From NCBI GenBank assembly GCA_002839825.1, contig PGYU01000005.1, positions 186,001-250,000 on the forward strand: 64,000 bases of DNA. Direction: 5' to 3'. The position numbers and the translations under genes are program-made. Every line of letters starts with the position of its first letter. The first letter of the stretch is position 1. This document shows positions 35,221 through 44,094 of the stretch, piece after piece. The DNA comes from Ignavibacteriae bacterium HGW-Ignavibacteriae-1. Its GTDB lineage: Bacteria; Bacteroidota; Ignavibacteria; Kapaibacteriales; UBA2268. A model generated the notes under the pieces. That model saw nothing but the letters and a program-made list of their open reading frames with translations, ran no database searches and was not told where the DNA came from.

Positions 35221-36027
35221 ATGAAAATTATATCTTGGAACATAAATGGAATCCGCTCCTTACTTGGGCAAAATCCATCGCGAAAATATGACCAAGTATC
35301 ACGTGATAACAAGCTCTTCGCCTTCATAGAACAGGAAAACCCCGACATCATAATGCTACAAGAAACAAAGGCAGAACCTGAGCAAATCATACCCGAGTTA
35401 AGATTTCCTCCCGGCTATGTCGGATATTTCAACCATTCTCGAGCTCGCAAAGGCTACAGCGGCGTTGTAACCTACTCTAAGATTGAAGCAATTCGCTCTG
35501 AGACAAGCATTGGAATTGACATTTTTGATATCGAAGGCAGAGTTTCCGAGACTGAATTCAAGGATTTCGTTCTTTTCAATATATATTTCCCGAATGGCAC
35601 TTCAGGTATGAATAGGGTAGAGTATAAGCTCGAGTTTTACGATGCACTGTTCAATCATGTCGAGAGAGTCAGAGCCACAGGGAAACCTGTCATCATTAGT
35701 GGCGATTATAACACTGCTCATTTTCCGATTGATTTGGCTCGCCCCAAAGAAAATGAAGACGTTTCGGGCTTTTTGCCAATTGAACGAGAAAAATTAGATA
35801 AAATCGTAAATATGGGCTATATTGATACATACCGAATGTTTAATCAAGATGGTGGCAATTACACTTGGTGGAGCCAACGAGGAAGAGCGAGAGAGAGTAA
35901 CGTGGGCTGGCGGATTGATTATCATTTTGTGACTGACAATTTCAAAAGTGCTATCCGAAACTCTTATCACATGCCTGATGTACAAGGCTCAGACCATTGT
36001 CCTATAGTTTTAGAAGTTGATTTATAA
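35221..36027 (+). CDS. xth: Exodeoxyribonuclease III / AP endonuclease
   Basis: Protein of 268 residues of the exonuclease III family, cutting DNA 5' to abasic sites and trimming 3' ends. Motifs: ISWNINGIRS (Asn7-type), IIMLQETKAEP (metal Glu), the block around YSGVVTYSK, SGDYNTAHFPIDLARP (catalytic Asp-Asn; Asn variant typical for this subgroup), WRIDYHFVTD and QGSDHCPIVLE (catalytic His). All active-site positions are present. A palindrome resembling a ParB half-site lies within the gene (see findings). Confidence 0.94.
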   Translation: MKIISWNINGIRSLLGQNPSRKYDQVSRDNKLFAFIEQENPDIIMLQETKAEPEQIIPELRFPPGYVGYFNHSRARKGYSGVVTYSKIEAIRSETSIGIDIFDIEGRVSETEFKDFVLFNIYFPNGTSGMNRVEYKLEFYDALFNHVERVRATGKPVIISGDYNTAHFPIDLARPKENEDVSGFLPIEREKLDKIVNMGYIDTYRMFNQDGGNYTWWSQRGRARESNVGWRIDYHFVTDNFKSAIRNSYHMPDVQGSDHCPIVLEVDL

Positions 36028-36041
36028 ATATTGGAGAAATC

Positions 36042-36512
36042 ATGACAAATAAAAAAATAAATATTTGGGTTATTGTTGTTCTTGTTGTTTTAATTGGGAT
36101 TCAGTTTATTCCCGTTGACCGTTCAAATCCGCCTGTAAATTACGAACCCGATTGGGATTCACCCAAAACTAAGGAACTTTTTGCCCGCGCTTGTATGGAT
36201 TGTCACAGTAACGAAACTGTTTGGCCCTGGTATTCATACGTGGCGCCATTTTCATTCATGGTGGATTACGACATTAAAAAAGGTCGTGAATATTTCAATA
36301 TCTCCGAACCTGTTTTGGAGCACGCCAATGATGCGGGACGCGAAGTCAAACGTGGCGATATGCCTGTCAGGTTATACTCACTTTTCCATTCGAAAGCTAA
36401 ACTAACTGAAGCTGAAAAGATAGAATTCATCAAGGGTTTGGAGGCTACTTTTGGCACAAGCACAAATCCTCACAAATACGAAAGCATTTACTCGCATCCA
36501 GAGGAGCATTAG
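36042..36512 (+). CDS. Haem-binding domain protein (monohaem cytochrome type)
   Basis: Protein of 156 residues with an N-terminal membrane helix (about 5-23), then NYEPDWDSPKTKELFARAC and a single CxxCH (CMDCHSNETVWPWYSYVAP). This is the signature of the Haem_bd family, periplasmic single-haem proteins of Bacteroidota. A good ribosome-binding site (TTGGAG) precedes the ATG. It is 14 bases behind xth, so probably on the same transcript, although no functional link is evident. Probably an electron carrier; partner unknown. Confidence 0.85.
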   Translation: MTNKKINIWVIVVLVVLIGIQFIPVDRSNPPVNYEPDWDSPKTKELFARACMDCHSNETVWPWYSYVAPFSFMVDYDIKKGREYFNISEPVLEHANDAGREVKRGDMPVRLYSLFHSKAKLTEAEKIEFIKGLEATFGTSTNPHKYESIYSHPEEH

Positions 36513-36517
36513 TCGCT

Positions 36518-36898
36518 TTATTGAATGTATCTAACTTTGCAAGCTTGCAGTCCCAATTTTCGGGAAATTGCGGCTCTGTTTTTTGCGATTAATCTATAAA
36601 AAGGATTTGCCAATAAGGAGCAAAACTTATTGGCAAATATTCCAAATATATTATAAGGGAAACTTAGAGATTTAGCTATCTCAAAAATCGCAAACGATTC
36701 TGTAAAAATTGCGCCTTTTTTGACCAAAATGACCGTTTTTGAAGCTAATTCTATATCTAAATTCAGCTTTTTGCTTACTTCGTGATTTTCATCAAAGGGA
36801 ATAATATCGAACTCCTGATTGTCCAATCTTCGTGAAAGCCAATCAGCAGAATGCGAACAAATTCCACAATCACCGTCAAAAAATATTATATTTTTCAT
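36518..36898 (-). CDS. DCC-family thiol-disulfide oxidoreductase
   Basis: Protein of 126 residues. The N-terminal FFDGDCGICSHSADWL contains the D-x-x-C-x-x-C signature of the DCC (YuxK/DUF393) family, followed by the conserved FDENHE segment and FAIFEIAKSLSFP. The start is the ATG at 36896-36898, which shares its A with the purD stop (TGATG), so translation is coupled to purD; a TTG one codon earlier is ignored. Redox role inferred from the family; substrate unknown. Confidence 0.83.
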   Translation of the reverse strand: MKNIIFFDGDCGICSHSADWLSRRLDNQEFDIIPFDENHEVSKKLNLDIELASKTVILVKKGAIFTESFAIFEIAKSLSFPYNIFGIFANKFCSLLANPFYRLIAKNRAAISRKLGLQACKVRYIQ

Positions 36899-38181
36899 CA
36901 AAAGAATTTCAATCCTTTGAATCCGATGTCCTTCCTATTTATCATGTTGTAAAAAACGATGTGACTGACAGCATCATAGACATTGGCGATGGATTCTGCT
37001 AATGAATCGCCCTTTGCAGTAACTCCAAGCACTCTGCCACCATTTGTAAGTATCATGCCGGTTTCGGATTTTGTTCCTGCGTGATAAACATTTGCTCCTG
37101 AATTTATCGCATCTTCAATTCCTGTGATTTCAAATCCTTTCTCGTAATCATCGGGATATCCGCCTGAAGCAAGAACTACGCAAGTTGAAAAGGTGTTTTC
37201 AATCACTTTAACAGCATTTCTATCAATTTTTCCCGTCGCTGCCGTATAGAGCAATTTTGCAAAATCACCTTCGAGCAATTCAAGCACAGCTTGGGTTTCG
37301 GGGTCTCCGAATCTCACATTGAATTCGACCACGCTCGGCTCATCGTTTTCAATCATCAATCCACAATAAAGGCAGCCGATAAATGGAGTGCCTTCCTTTT
37401 GCATCCCTTCTAAGAGCGGTTTGATGACCCTTTCCTCGACTTTTTGAAGAACAGATTTTGTGACAATTGGAGCAGGAGCGAATGCACCCATTCCGCCGGT
37501 GTTTTTGCCCTCATCGTTATCGAATTGCCGCTTGTGGTCTTGCGATGCCGGTGTCAAAAAATAATCTGTACCATCGGTTATTGCAAAAATCGAAGCCTCT
37601 TCGCCACGAAGAAATTCTTCGATTACCACTCTATTTCCGGCATTCCCGAACAATCCGGAGAACATTTCATTCAAAGCATTATGAGCGTCAAAATGATTTT
37701 CGGCGATGATTACACCTTTACCTGCAGCCAGACCGTCAGCTTTGAGCACAATCGGCAATGTGTGACCATCAATGTATCGATGTGCTTCATCGTATTGCGA
37801 AGCCGTAAAAGTCCGATAAGCTGCAGTAGGTACTTTGTATTTGAGCATCATAGCCTTCGCAAAATCCTTTGATGATTCCAATTTTGCTGCAGCTGAAATA
37901 GGTCCGAAAACATTGATTCCTTCGAGAATCAGTCTGTCAGCCAACCCATCAGCCAAAGGTTGCTCAGGACCAACAACTACGAGGTCAATTGCGAATTGTT
38001 TGCAAAATTGGCTAATGCTGTTGAAATCTTCAACTCTTGCATTGACATGTTGAAAAGTTTTTAGTATGCCCGGATTACCCGGTAAGGCGTACAACATTCC
38101 GGCAGAAGGCGATTCCGCAATAGCACGAGCCAAAGCGTGTTCTCTGCCACCACTTCCAATTAATAGTATGTTCGTTTTCAT
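36898..38181 (-). CDS. purD: Phosphoribosylamine-glycine ligase (GAR synthetase)
   Basis: ATP-grasp enzyme of 427 residues, second step of de novo purine synthesis. Motifs: LLIGSGGREHALARAI, LYALPGNPG, VVGPEQPLADGLADRL, LPIVLKADGLAAGKGVII, VVIEEFLRGEEASIFA, NTGGMGAFAPAP and VVEFNVRFGDPETQAVL. Length and domain order are standard. It is followed with a shared base by the DCC protein. No other pur genes are close. Confidence 0.97.
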   Translation of the reverse strand: MKTNILLIGSGGREHALARAIAESPSAGMLYALPGNPGILKTFQHVNARVEDFNSISQFCKQFAIDLVVVGPEQPLADGLADRLILEGINVFGPISAAAKLESSKDFAKAMMLKYKVPTAAYRTFTASQYDEAHRYIDGHTLPIVLKADGLAAGKGVIIAENHFDAHNALNEMFSGLFGNAGNRVVIEEFLRGEEASIFAITDGTDYFLTPASQDHKRQFDNDEGKNTGGMGAFAPAPIVTKSVLQKVEERVIKPLLEGMQKEGTPFIGCLYCGLMIENDEPSVVEFNVRFGDPETQAVLELLEGDFAKLLYTAATGKIDRNAVKVIENTFSTCVVLASGGYPDDYEKGFEITGIEDAINSGANVYHAGTKSETGMILTNGGRVLGVTAKGDSLAESIANVYDAVSHIVFYNMINRKDIGFKGLKFF

Positions 38182-38306
38182 GATTTTTTATTCTGAAATT
38201 TTAAAAAAATTCAGATGCAATGTAACATTATTTAAAATAATTATCGAAGTTTGAACGAAATATTTTATTTTGCTTATCTGATTTTATACATTTTCAAATA
38301 AGAATT

Positions 38307-39347
38307 ATGGCAAAAGAAACACCTCAAACCTCTACGTCCATCAAGTTAATGGACGACAAAATGAAAGCCGTTCAAATTGCAATAGACCAAATTGAACGAG
38401 CACACGGCAAAGGCTCTATAATGCGACTAAACGACCAACACGTCGTAAACGTAGAAGCAATTTCCACAGGATGCCTCTCACTTGATGCCGCAATTGGTAT
38501 CGGTGGAGTGCCACGCGGCAGAATCATCGAAATTTTCGGTCCTGAATCTTCAGGGAAAACTACTGTTTGCTTGCACGTTATCGCCGAAGCACAAAAAAAT
38601 GGCGGATTGGCTGCCTTTGTGGACACAGAGCACGCTCTCGATATTAATTATGCTCAAAGACTTGGAATTGACCTCAACAATCTGTTGCTATCGCAGCCTG
38701 AGTTTGGCGAACAAGCACTTGAAATCGTCGAAACCTTGGTCAGAAGCGGTGCAATTGACGTAGTAGTAGTTGACTCTGTTGCAGCACTTACTCCAAGAGT
38801 AGAGATTGAAGGCGATATGGGCGATGCTCAAATGGGTTCGCAAGCGAGATTGATGTCTCAAGCTATGCGTAAATTAAATGCTGCTATCGGCAAATCCAAA
38901 ACTACTGTGATTTTCACTAATCAACTTCGTAGCAAAATCGGCGTTATTTATGGCAATCCCGAAACTACAACCGGTGGTAATGCACTCAAATTCTATGCTT
39001 CTGTCCGAATTGACATCAGACGCAAAGAAGTTATCAAAGAAGGGCAGGACATCATCGGTAACCGCGTTAGATGCAAAATTGTCAAAAATAAAGTTGCTCC
39101 TCCATTCAAGGAAGTAGAATTTGACATCATGTACAATGAAGGCATTTCAAAACTTGGCGATTTGATGGACGTGGCAACTGAATACGGAATCATTGTTAAG
39201 AGCGGCTCATGGTACACTTACGGTACTGACAGAGCACAAGGTCGTGAAGGATTGAAAAAAATCCTCAGCGACAACAAGGATTTGCAGAAAAAGCTCGAAC
39301 AAGACATGAAAGATGCTTGGGCAAGCAAGGCTAAGAAAGCAGAATAA
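38307..39347 (+). CDS. recA: Recombinase RecA
   Basis: Protein of 346 residues. Walker [10 protein letters not shown] (78-86), the MAW-type signature ([15 protein letters not shown]) and [22 protein letters not shown] (split over about 192-213) identify RecA. It catalyses homologous strand exchange and co-protease activity. The C-terminal tail is short ([13 protein letters not shown]). I saw no LexA box in the 125-base space between the divergent purD and recA. Convergent with the AbgT transporter. Confidence 0.98.
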   Translation: MAKETPQTSTSIKLMDDKMKAVQIAIDQIERAHGKGSIMRLNDQHVVNVEAISTGCLSLDAAIGIGGVPRGRIIEIFGPESSGKTTVCLHVIAEAQKNGGLAAFVDTEHALDINYAQRLGIDLNNLLLSQPEFGEQALEIVETLVRSGAIDVVVVDSVAALTPRVEIEGDMGDAQMGSQARLMSQAMRKLNAAIGKSKTTVIFTNQLRSKIGVIYGNPETTTGGNALKFYASVRIDIRRKEVIKEGQDIIGNRVRCKIVKNKVAPPFKEVEFDIMYNEGISKLGDLMDVATEYGIIVKSGSWYTYGTDRAQGREGLKKILSDNKDLQKKLEQDMKDAWASKAKKAE

Positions 39348-39371
39348 TTTTTTTATTTGAAATGCGATTGA

Positions 39372-40901
39372 TTAAGGAATGTAATAGGTTGGAGCTCCCG
39401 GTCCCAATGGGATGTTGAGCATAATCCAAGCTATAAACATCGGTATTCTGACGATTGCAAATGTTATAGCGAAAGGCAACATAAGCGAAATAATGGTACC
39501 AATTCCCACATCTTTCACGTATTTTTGAGCGAATACAATCACCAATGGGAAGTATGGCAACAACGGAGTGAGAATGTTTGAATAAGAATCACCAATTCTA
39601 TATGCCGCTTGAATTGTTTCGGGCGAATATGCAGGGTCCATCAACATAAACATCGGTACAAAAATTGGTGCCAAAATAGCCCACTTTGCAGATGCACTAC
39701 CAATTGCCAGATTTATAATTGAGGAAACAATGATAAAAACTATAAGCAGTGGGATTCCTGTAAAACCGATATTTTGCAAGAAATCTGCTCCGCTAATAGC
39801 GACGATTTGCCCTAAGTTCGACCAATTAAAGTACGCCACGAATTGAGCCGCAGCGAATGCCAAAACAATATATCCACCCATCGAAGCCATTGCTTCACTC
39901 GACATCTTAGACATTTGTTTATCATTTGTGATACTTTTGGTGACAATGCCATAAACTAATCCCGGTATGAGGAACATGAAAAACATAATTGCAACGATGC
40001 TCCTTAAAAATACCTGAATTCCACCGTCTTCATCACGCAAAATTCCATTTTCGGGGATAACCATAAACATTAGGATAATTGATGCGGCTACCATAGATAA
40101 AATTGCAAAAAGCAAACCCTTTTTTTCTAACTTTGTTAATTCATTTGATTCATCTTCCAAATCACCTTCACGGACGTATTTGCCTAATCTCGGTTCGACG
40201 ATTTTGTCGGTTACCCATGTGCCGGCAATTGCCAAAACGGGAACTGAGGCAGCCATGATGTACCAATTGGAAGTAGCATCAACAGTATAGCTTGGGTCCA
40301 TAATGCGTGCAGCGGGTTCGGTAAAAGCGGCAATCAGAGGGTCTAAACTTGTTAGAAAGATATTTGCACCGAAACCACCCGAAACACCAGCAAATGCTGC
40401 TGCAAGTCCTGCCAAAGGATGTCTTTTCATGCCGTAAAATATCGCTGCACCAAGAGGAATTAGTACAACATAACCTGCATCAGCGGCGACGCTCGAGAGC
40501 ATTCCGGCAGTAACTACCGAAAATGTTACCAATTGCTTTGGGACGCTTTTTACGAAAGCTTTCAGAGCAGCCGCAATAAAGCCCGAACGTTCTGCAATTC
40601 CAATCCCTAACATGACCACCAATACTAATCCCAAGGGAGGGAAATCAGTAAAAGTTTTGACCATGTCAACAAAAATTCTGCGGATGCCTTCGGCGGATAA
40701 TAAATTAACAGCTTTCACTTCCGAGCCGTTGCCCGGATGAACAACCGTGATACCCATCATCGCAACTATCCAAGAAGCCACTAATACCATGCCTATCAAG
40801 ATTAGGAACAGGCTCACGGGTTGTGGCAATTTATTTCCAACTCTCTCAACTTTATCAAGAAAGCGTTGTGTGAAATTCGGTTTTGTACTTTTTTCTGACA
40901 T
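39372..40901 (-). CDS. AbgT family transporter
   Basis: Membrane protein of 509 residues with about 11-13 helices. The start RFLDKVERVGNKLPQPVSLFL, the early MLGIGIAERSGFIAA, ADAGYVVLIPLGAAIFY, ANIFLTSLDPLIAAFTEPA and the late GIGTIISLMLPFAITF are typical for the AbgT/p-aminobenzoyl-glutamate transporter family. Family members import p-aminobenzoyl-glutamate, and some export sulfonamides. Which direction applies here cannot be read. It is not linked to a peptidase of the AbgA/AbgB type. Confidence 0.88.
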   Translation of the reverse strand: MSEKSTKPNFTQRFLDKVERVGNKLPQPVSLFLILIGMVLVASWIVAMMGITVVHPGNGSEVKAVNLLSAEGIRRIFVDMVKTFTDFPPLGLVLVVMLGIGIAERSGFIAAALKAFVKSVPKQLVTFSVVTAGMLSSVAADAGYVVLIPLGAAIFYGMKRHPLAGLAAAFAGVSGGFGANIFLTSLDPLIAAFTEPAARIMDPSYTVDATSNWYIMAASVPVLAIAGTWVTDKIVEPRLGKYVREGDLEDESNELTKLEKKGLLFAILSMVAASIILMFMVIPENGILRDEDGGIQVFLRSIVAIMFFMFLIPGLVYGIVTKSITNDKQMSKMSSEAMASMGGYIVLAFAAAQFVAYFNWSNLGQIVAISGADFLQNIGFTGIPLLIVFIIVSSIINLAIGSASAKWAILAPIFVPMFMLMDPAYSPETIQAAYRIGDSYSNILTPLLPYFPLVIVFAQKYVKDVGIGTIISLMLPFAITFAIVRIPMFIAWIMLNIPLGPGAPTYYIP

Positions 40902-40971
40902 ATTCTCCCTATTTAATAAATTAGCATTAGCTAAAATAAAGTTTAATATTTAGAAAAACAAATTTTAATTC

Positions 40972-41004
40972 AAAAAAAAAGGACTGACCCCTTAGAGTCA
41001 GTCC
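40972..41004 (-). terminator. Terminator of the acyl-CoA dehydrogenase gene
   Basis: GGACTGAC (40981-40988) pairs with GTCAGTCC (40997-41004), followed on the minus strand by a run of nine T. It lies 22 bases past the stop codon at 41027. Confidence 0.92.
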
Positions 41005-41026
41005 CATAATCTAATCAAAAAATTAA

Positions 41027-42169
41027 TTATACAATTCCGTTTCGCTTGATAATATCTCGGGCGATTACAAGTTTCTGAATCTCCGAAGTGCCCTCAAATA
41101 TGCGATTAATACGAGAATCACGGTAAAATCTTTCGATTGGCATTTCGCGTGAAAAGCCCATTCCACCATGAATTTGCATTGCATAATCAACGCATTTGTC
41201 CAAAGCTTCTGATACAAATAGTTTTACCATTGCAGATTGGCGTGAAAGCATCTCGTGCTTGTCATAAAGCACTGCTGTGCGGTAAACCAATGATTCTGAA
41301 GTATAAATCAAGGTAGCCATTTCGGCAAGCATAAACTGAATCGCTTGGAAATTTGCAATAGGTTCGCCGAACTGCTTGCGTTCTTTCGCATATTTAGTCG
41401 AAAGTTCGAGCAATTCTTTACAAGCGCCCAAACAAGCTGCACCAAGACCGAGTCTGCCCGCATCTAAAGTTTTCATTGCAAGCAAAAATCCGCGACCTTC
41501 GCCACCAAGCATATTCTCTTTTGGCACTCGTACGTTATCAAAAGTCAATGATGATGTTTTGCTACCGCGAATACCCATTTTCTTTTCAGGTGCACCCGAA
41601 GAGAATCCCGGAGCATCTTTTTCAACAACGAAAGCCGTGATACCACGTGGTGTACGCGCAAAAACCGAAAATGTATCGGCAAATGGACCGTTGGTTATCC
41701 ATTGTTTTTCGCCGTTAATTATCCAGTCATCGCCGTCAGGGACAGCTTTAGTACGTAAATCAAAAGCATCGGAACCGGCGCGCTCTTCAGTCAAAGCAAA
41801 TGCTGCCACTTTTTCACCTGATGCCAAAGGTACTACATATTTTTTGCGAATTTCTTCGCTGCCACCCAAATAGATGGCATTTGTACCAATCGAAACATGC
41901 GCACCAATGAAAGTAGCTGTCGAAAGGCAAGCTCTGCCAATTTCCTCTTGGATAATACAGTAACCGACTTCTCCGAAACCACTGCCTCCATATTCTATTG
42001 GAAAAGCAGCACCCAATATGCCGAGTTCGCCTATCTTTCGGATTATCTCCATAGGAATAGCCTCGTTTTCATCTATTTGAGATGCTATTGGCTTTAGTTC
42101 ATTGTCTGCAAAGTCGCGAACCATTTCTCGCAACATCGTTTGTTCTTCAGTGAAATTCAATTCAAACAT
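41027..42169 (-). CDS. Acyl-CoA dehydrogenase
   Basis: Flavoprotein of 380 residues that oxidises acyl-CoA to enoyl-CoA. Signatures: GFGEVGYCIIQEEIGRAC, FALTEERAGSD (substrate and FAD contact), WITNGPFADTF, the FGEPIANFQAIQFMLAEM helix, IHGGMGFSREMPIERFYRDSR and the catalytic-base segment IFEGTSEIQ. The length is that of the short/branched-chain group; chain specificity cannot be read. It is followed by a strong terminator and preceded (36 bases) by the enoyl-reductase-type SDR genes, so the three may form one lipid-metabolism unit. Confidence 0.93.
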   Translation of the reverse strand: MFELNFTEEQTMLREMVRDFADNELKPIASQIDENEAIPMEIIRKIGELGILGAAFPIEYGGSGFGEVGYCIIQEEIGRACLSTATFIGAHVSIGTNAIYLGGSEEIRKKYVVPLASGEKVAAFALTEERAGSDAFDLRTKAVPDGDDWIINGEKQWITNGPFADTFSVFARTPRGITAFVVEKDAPGFSSGAPEKKMGIRGSKTSSLTFDNVRVPKENMLGGEGRGFLLAMKTLDAGRLGLGAACLGACKELLELSTKYAKERKQFGEPIANFQAIQFMLAEMATLIYTSESLVYRTAVLYDKHEMLSRQSAMVKLFVSEALDKCVDYAMQIHGGMGFSREMPIERFYRDSRINRIFEGTSEIQKLVIARDIIKRNGIV

Positions 42170-42205
42170 TAAATCCTCTATATAAAAATGAATAATTTTT
42201 AGTTA

Positions 42206-43015
42206 TTAGCCGTAATAATCGGGTAAATATGTGAAAATACTTTGCCCGCCGTCAACCATAATTGTTTGCCCGGTCAACCAAGCCGATTCCTCCGAAGAGA
42301 GTATAGCAATCATTTTTGCAGCATCTTCGGGATATGTGTTTCGTTGGTATGGATTGTGCTCACGAGCAATTTTAAGCATTTTTTCAAAATCAGGAATCTT
42401 TCCCGATGCCGGAGTGGCTGCGGGTCCTGCCATAATCGAATTTGCAGTGATTTTATACGGAGCAAGCTCAAATGCTAATTGGCGCACGATGCTTTCCAAT
42501 GCAGCTTTTGCCAGTGATACAGTGCCGTACTGGTTTGTAGCTACTCTTGCACCATTTGATGACATCGCAAATAATCGCGAATTTTCAGCCAATAATTTGG
42601 CATTGAACAAATCCTGAGCCCAGTAAATCATACTGTTAGCCATCACATTGAGCGACATTTCGATACGTTTTTGGGTGATTTGCTTTTCGACACTTTCATC
42701 AATAAAAGGTCCCAAAGTACCAAATGCAATCGAATGAACAAAAACGCCCAAATAGGAGTCGTCCATATCAAAATCCGCTCTTAGTGCGTCAACCACCGAC
42801 TTGCGATTATCGGCATCAGCAGCATTCATATTGAAAAATTTCGCCTTGACGCCCATAGCCTCAAGTTCTTCTTGGAATTCTTCTGCTTTTTTCCGAGCAG
42901 AGCCCAAATCAAGATGAACGCCATAGATATTATACCCGCGTTTAGCTAGTTCTATTCCGGTTGCTTTGCCAAAACCGCTTGAAATTCCTAATATTAATGC
43001 GTTGTTTCTTTTCAT
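42206..43015 (-). CDS. Enoyl-ACP-reductase-type SDR, paralogue 1
   Basis: Rossmann-fold SDR of 269 residues with the dinucleotide motif LGISSGFGKATG and a catalytic Tyr-x6-Lys (YGTVSLAK) after SSNGARVATNQ. Classical SDRs have Tyr-x3-Lys; x6 is typical of FabI/FabL enoyl-ACP reductases. HSIAFG replaces the usual NNAG and also resembles enoyl reductases. The C-terminal TGQTIMVDGGQSI is standard. Likely last step of fatty-acid elongation, but it could be a specialised enoyl reductase. It lies 16 bases after its paralogue. Confidence 0.75.
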   Translation of the reverse strand: MKRNNALILGISSGFGKATGIELAKRGYNIYGVHLDLGSARKKAEEFQEELEAMGVKAKFFNMNAADADNRKSVVDALRADFDMDDSYLGVFVHSIAFGTLGPFIDESVEKQITQKRIEMSLNVMANSMIYWAQDLFNAKLLAENSRLFAMSSNGARVATNQYGTVSLAKAALESIVRQLAFELAPYKITANSIMAGPAATPASGKIPDFEKMLKIAREHNPYQRNTYPEDAAKMIAILSSEESAWLTGQTIMVDGGQSIFTYLPDYYG

Positions 43016-43031
43016 AAAATGTATATGATAA

Positions 43032-43847
43032 TTAGTGTGTTTCTATGAAGTTCATTATACTTTCCCCACCGTCAACACCGAGTACCTGCCCGGTTATCCA
43101 GTAGAAATTTTCGTCTGCGAGTAATGCGACTGCTTTTGCAACATCATCCGGCACAGTATTCCGATTGAAAGGGTTGTGCTCTTTAGCGTGAGCCAACATC
43201 TTTGCAAATCCCGGAATTTTATTACTTGCCGGAGTATCTGTCAATCCTGCCAATATTGCATTTGCAGTGATTTGATAAGGCGCCAATTCGATAGCAATCT
43301 GACGAATATATGCTTCCAATGCACATTTTGCGGCGGAAATTGCTCCATAATTATTCATCGCACGCGTTGAGCCGATTGAAGTCAATCCAAAAATTCTCGA
43401 GTTCGGTGCCAAAAGTTTATTGAAAAATAAATCTTGAGTCCAATATACTAATGAATTCGCCATTACATCCATCGTCATTTCGATTTGCTTCTTGGAAACG
43501 CTGCCTTCTTGAGTTTCGGCGAAAAGTGGTTTAATCGCACCAAAAGCGAGCGAATGAATAAGCACTCTGAGTGTATGATTTTCGACTTCGTTATAATCCT
43601 TCTGAATTTCTTGTACGATTTCCTTACGTACACCGTCATCTGCGGCATTAGCATTGAAAAAGATCGCTTTCACCCCGAATGATTCGAGTTCCTGGCGATA
43701 TTCCTCTGCTTTGTGCTTGGCAGAGCCCATATCAAGGTGAGCACCGTAAATGTTGTATCCCATCTTTGCTAATTCACGGGCACAAGACAAGCCGAAACCG
43801 CTCGATACTCCCAATATCAGGGCATATAATTCTCTATCTTTTTTCAT
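43032..43847 (-). CDS. Enoyl-ACP-reductase-type SDR, paralogue 2
   Basis: SDR of 271 residues, collinear with the next gene over its whole length (ALILGVSSGFGLSCARELAK, IHSLAFGAIKP, catalytic YGAISAAK with Tyr-x6-Lys after TSIGSTRAMNN, and TGQVLGVDGGESI). It is a tandem duplicate. It differs in the loop following the NAD motif and before the catalytic helix (KPLFAETQEGSVSKKQIEM), so the two copies may have separate substrates or form a hetero-oligomer. First gene of the SDR-SDR-acyl-CoA dehydrogenase run. Confidence 0.75.
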   Translation of the reverse strand: MKKDRELYALILGVSSGFGLSCARELAKMGYNIYGAHLDMGSAKHKAEEYRQELESFGVKAIFFNANAADDGVRKEIVQEIQKDYNEVENHTLRVLIHSLAFGAIKPLFAETQEGSVSKKQIEMTMDVMANSLVYWTQDLFFNKLLAPNSRIFGLTSIGSTRAMNNYGAISAAKCALEAYIRQIAIELAPYQITANAILAGLTDTPASNKIPGFAKMLAHAKEHNPFNRNTVPDDVAKAVALLADENFYWITGQVLGVDGGESIMNFIETH

Positions 43848-44094
43848 CTTTTATCCTAAAAATAGTCCAAATTTTCGTATCTTGAACAAAAAATTGTATT
43901 TTTTTGTACTCTAAAATTTAATTTCGTAACGTAAAGAATATTAAAAATAAGCAAAATTTACATGAATTCAAATATATGAATGAATTCTCAAACAAGAATA
44001 TAAATATTTATGAATTTTAAATGTCTATAACATAATTTAATAGGCAATTGAAGAACAATTTTATTTTATTAAAGACTTAAAAAGGTTTAGAATT

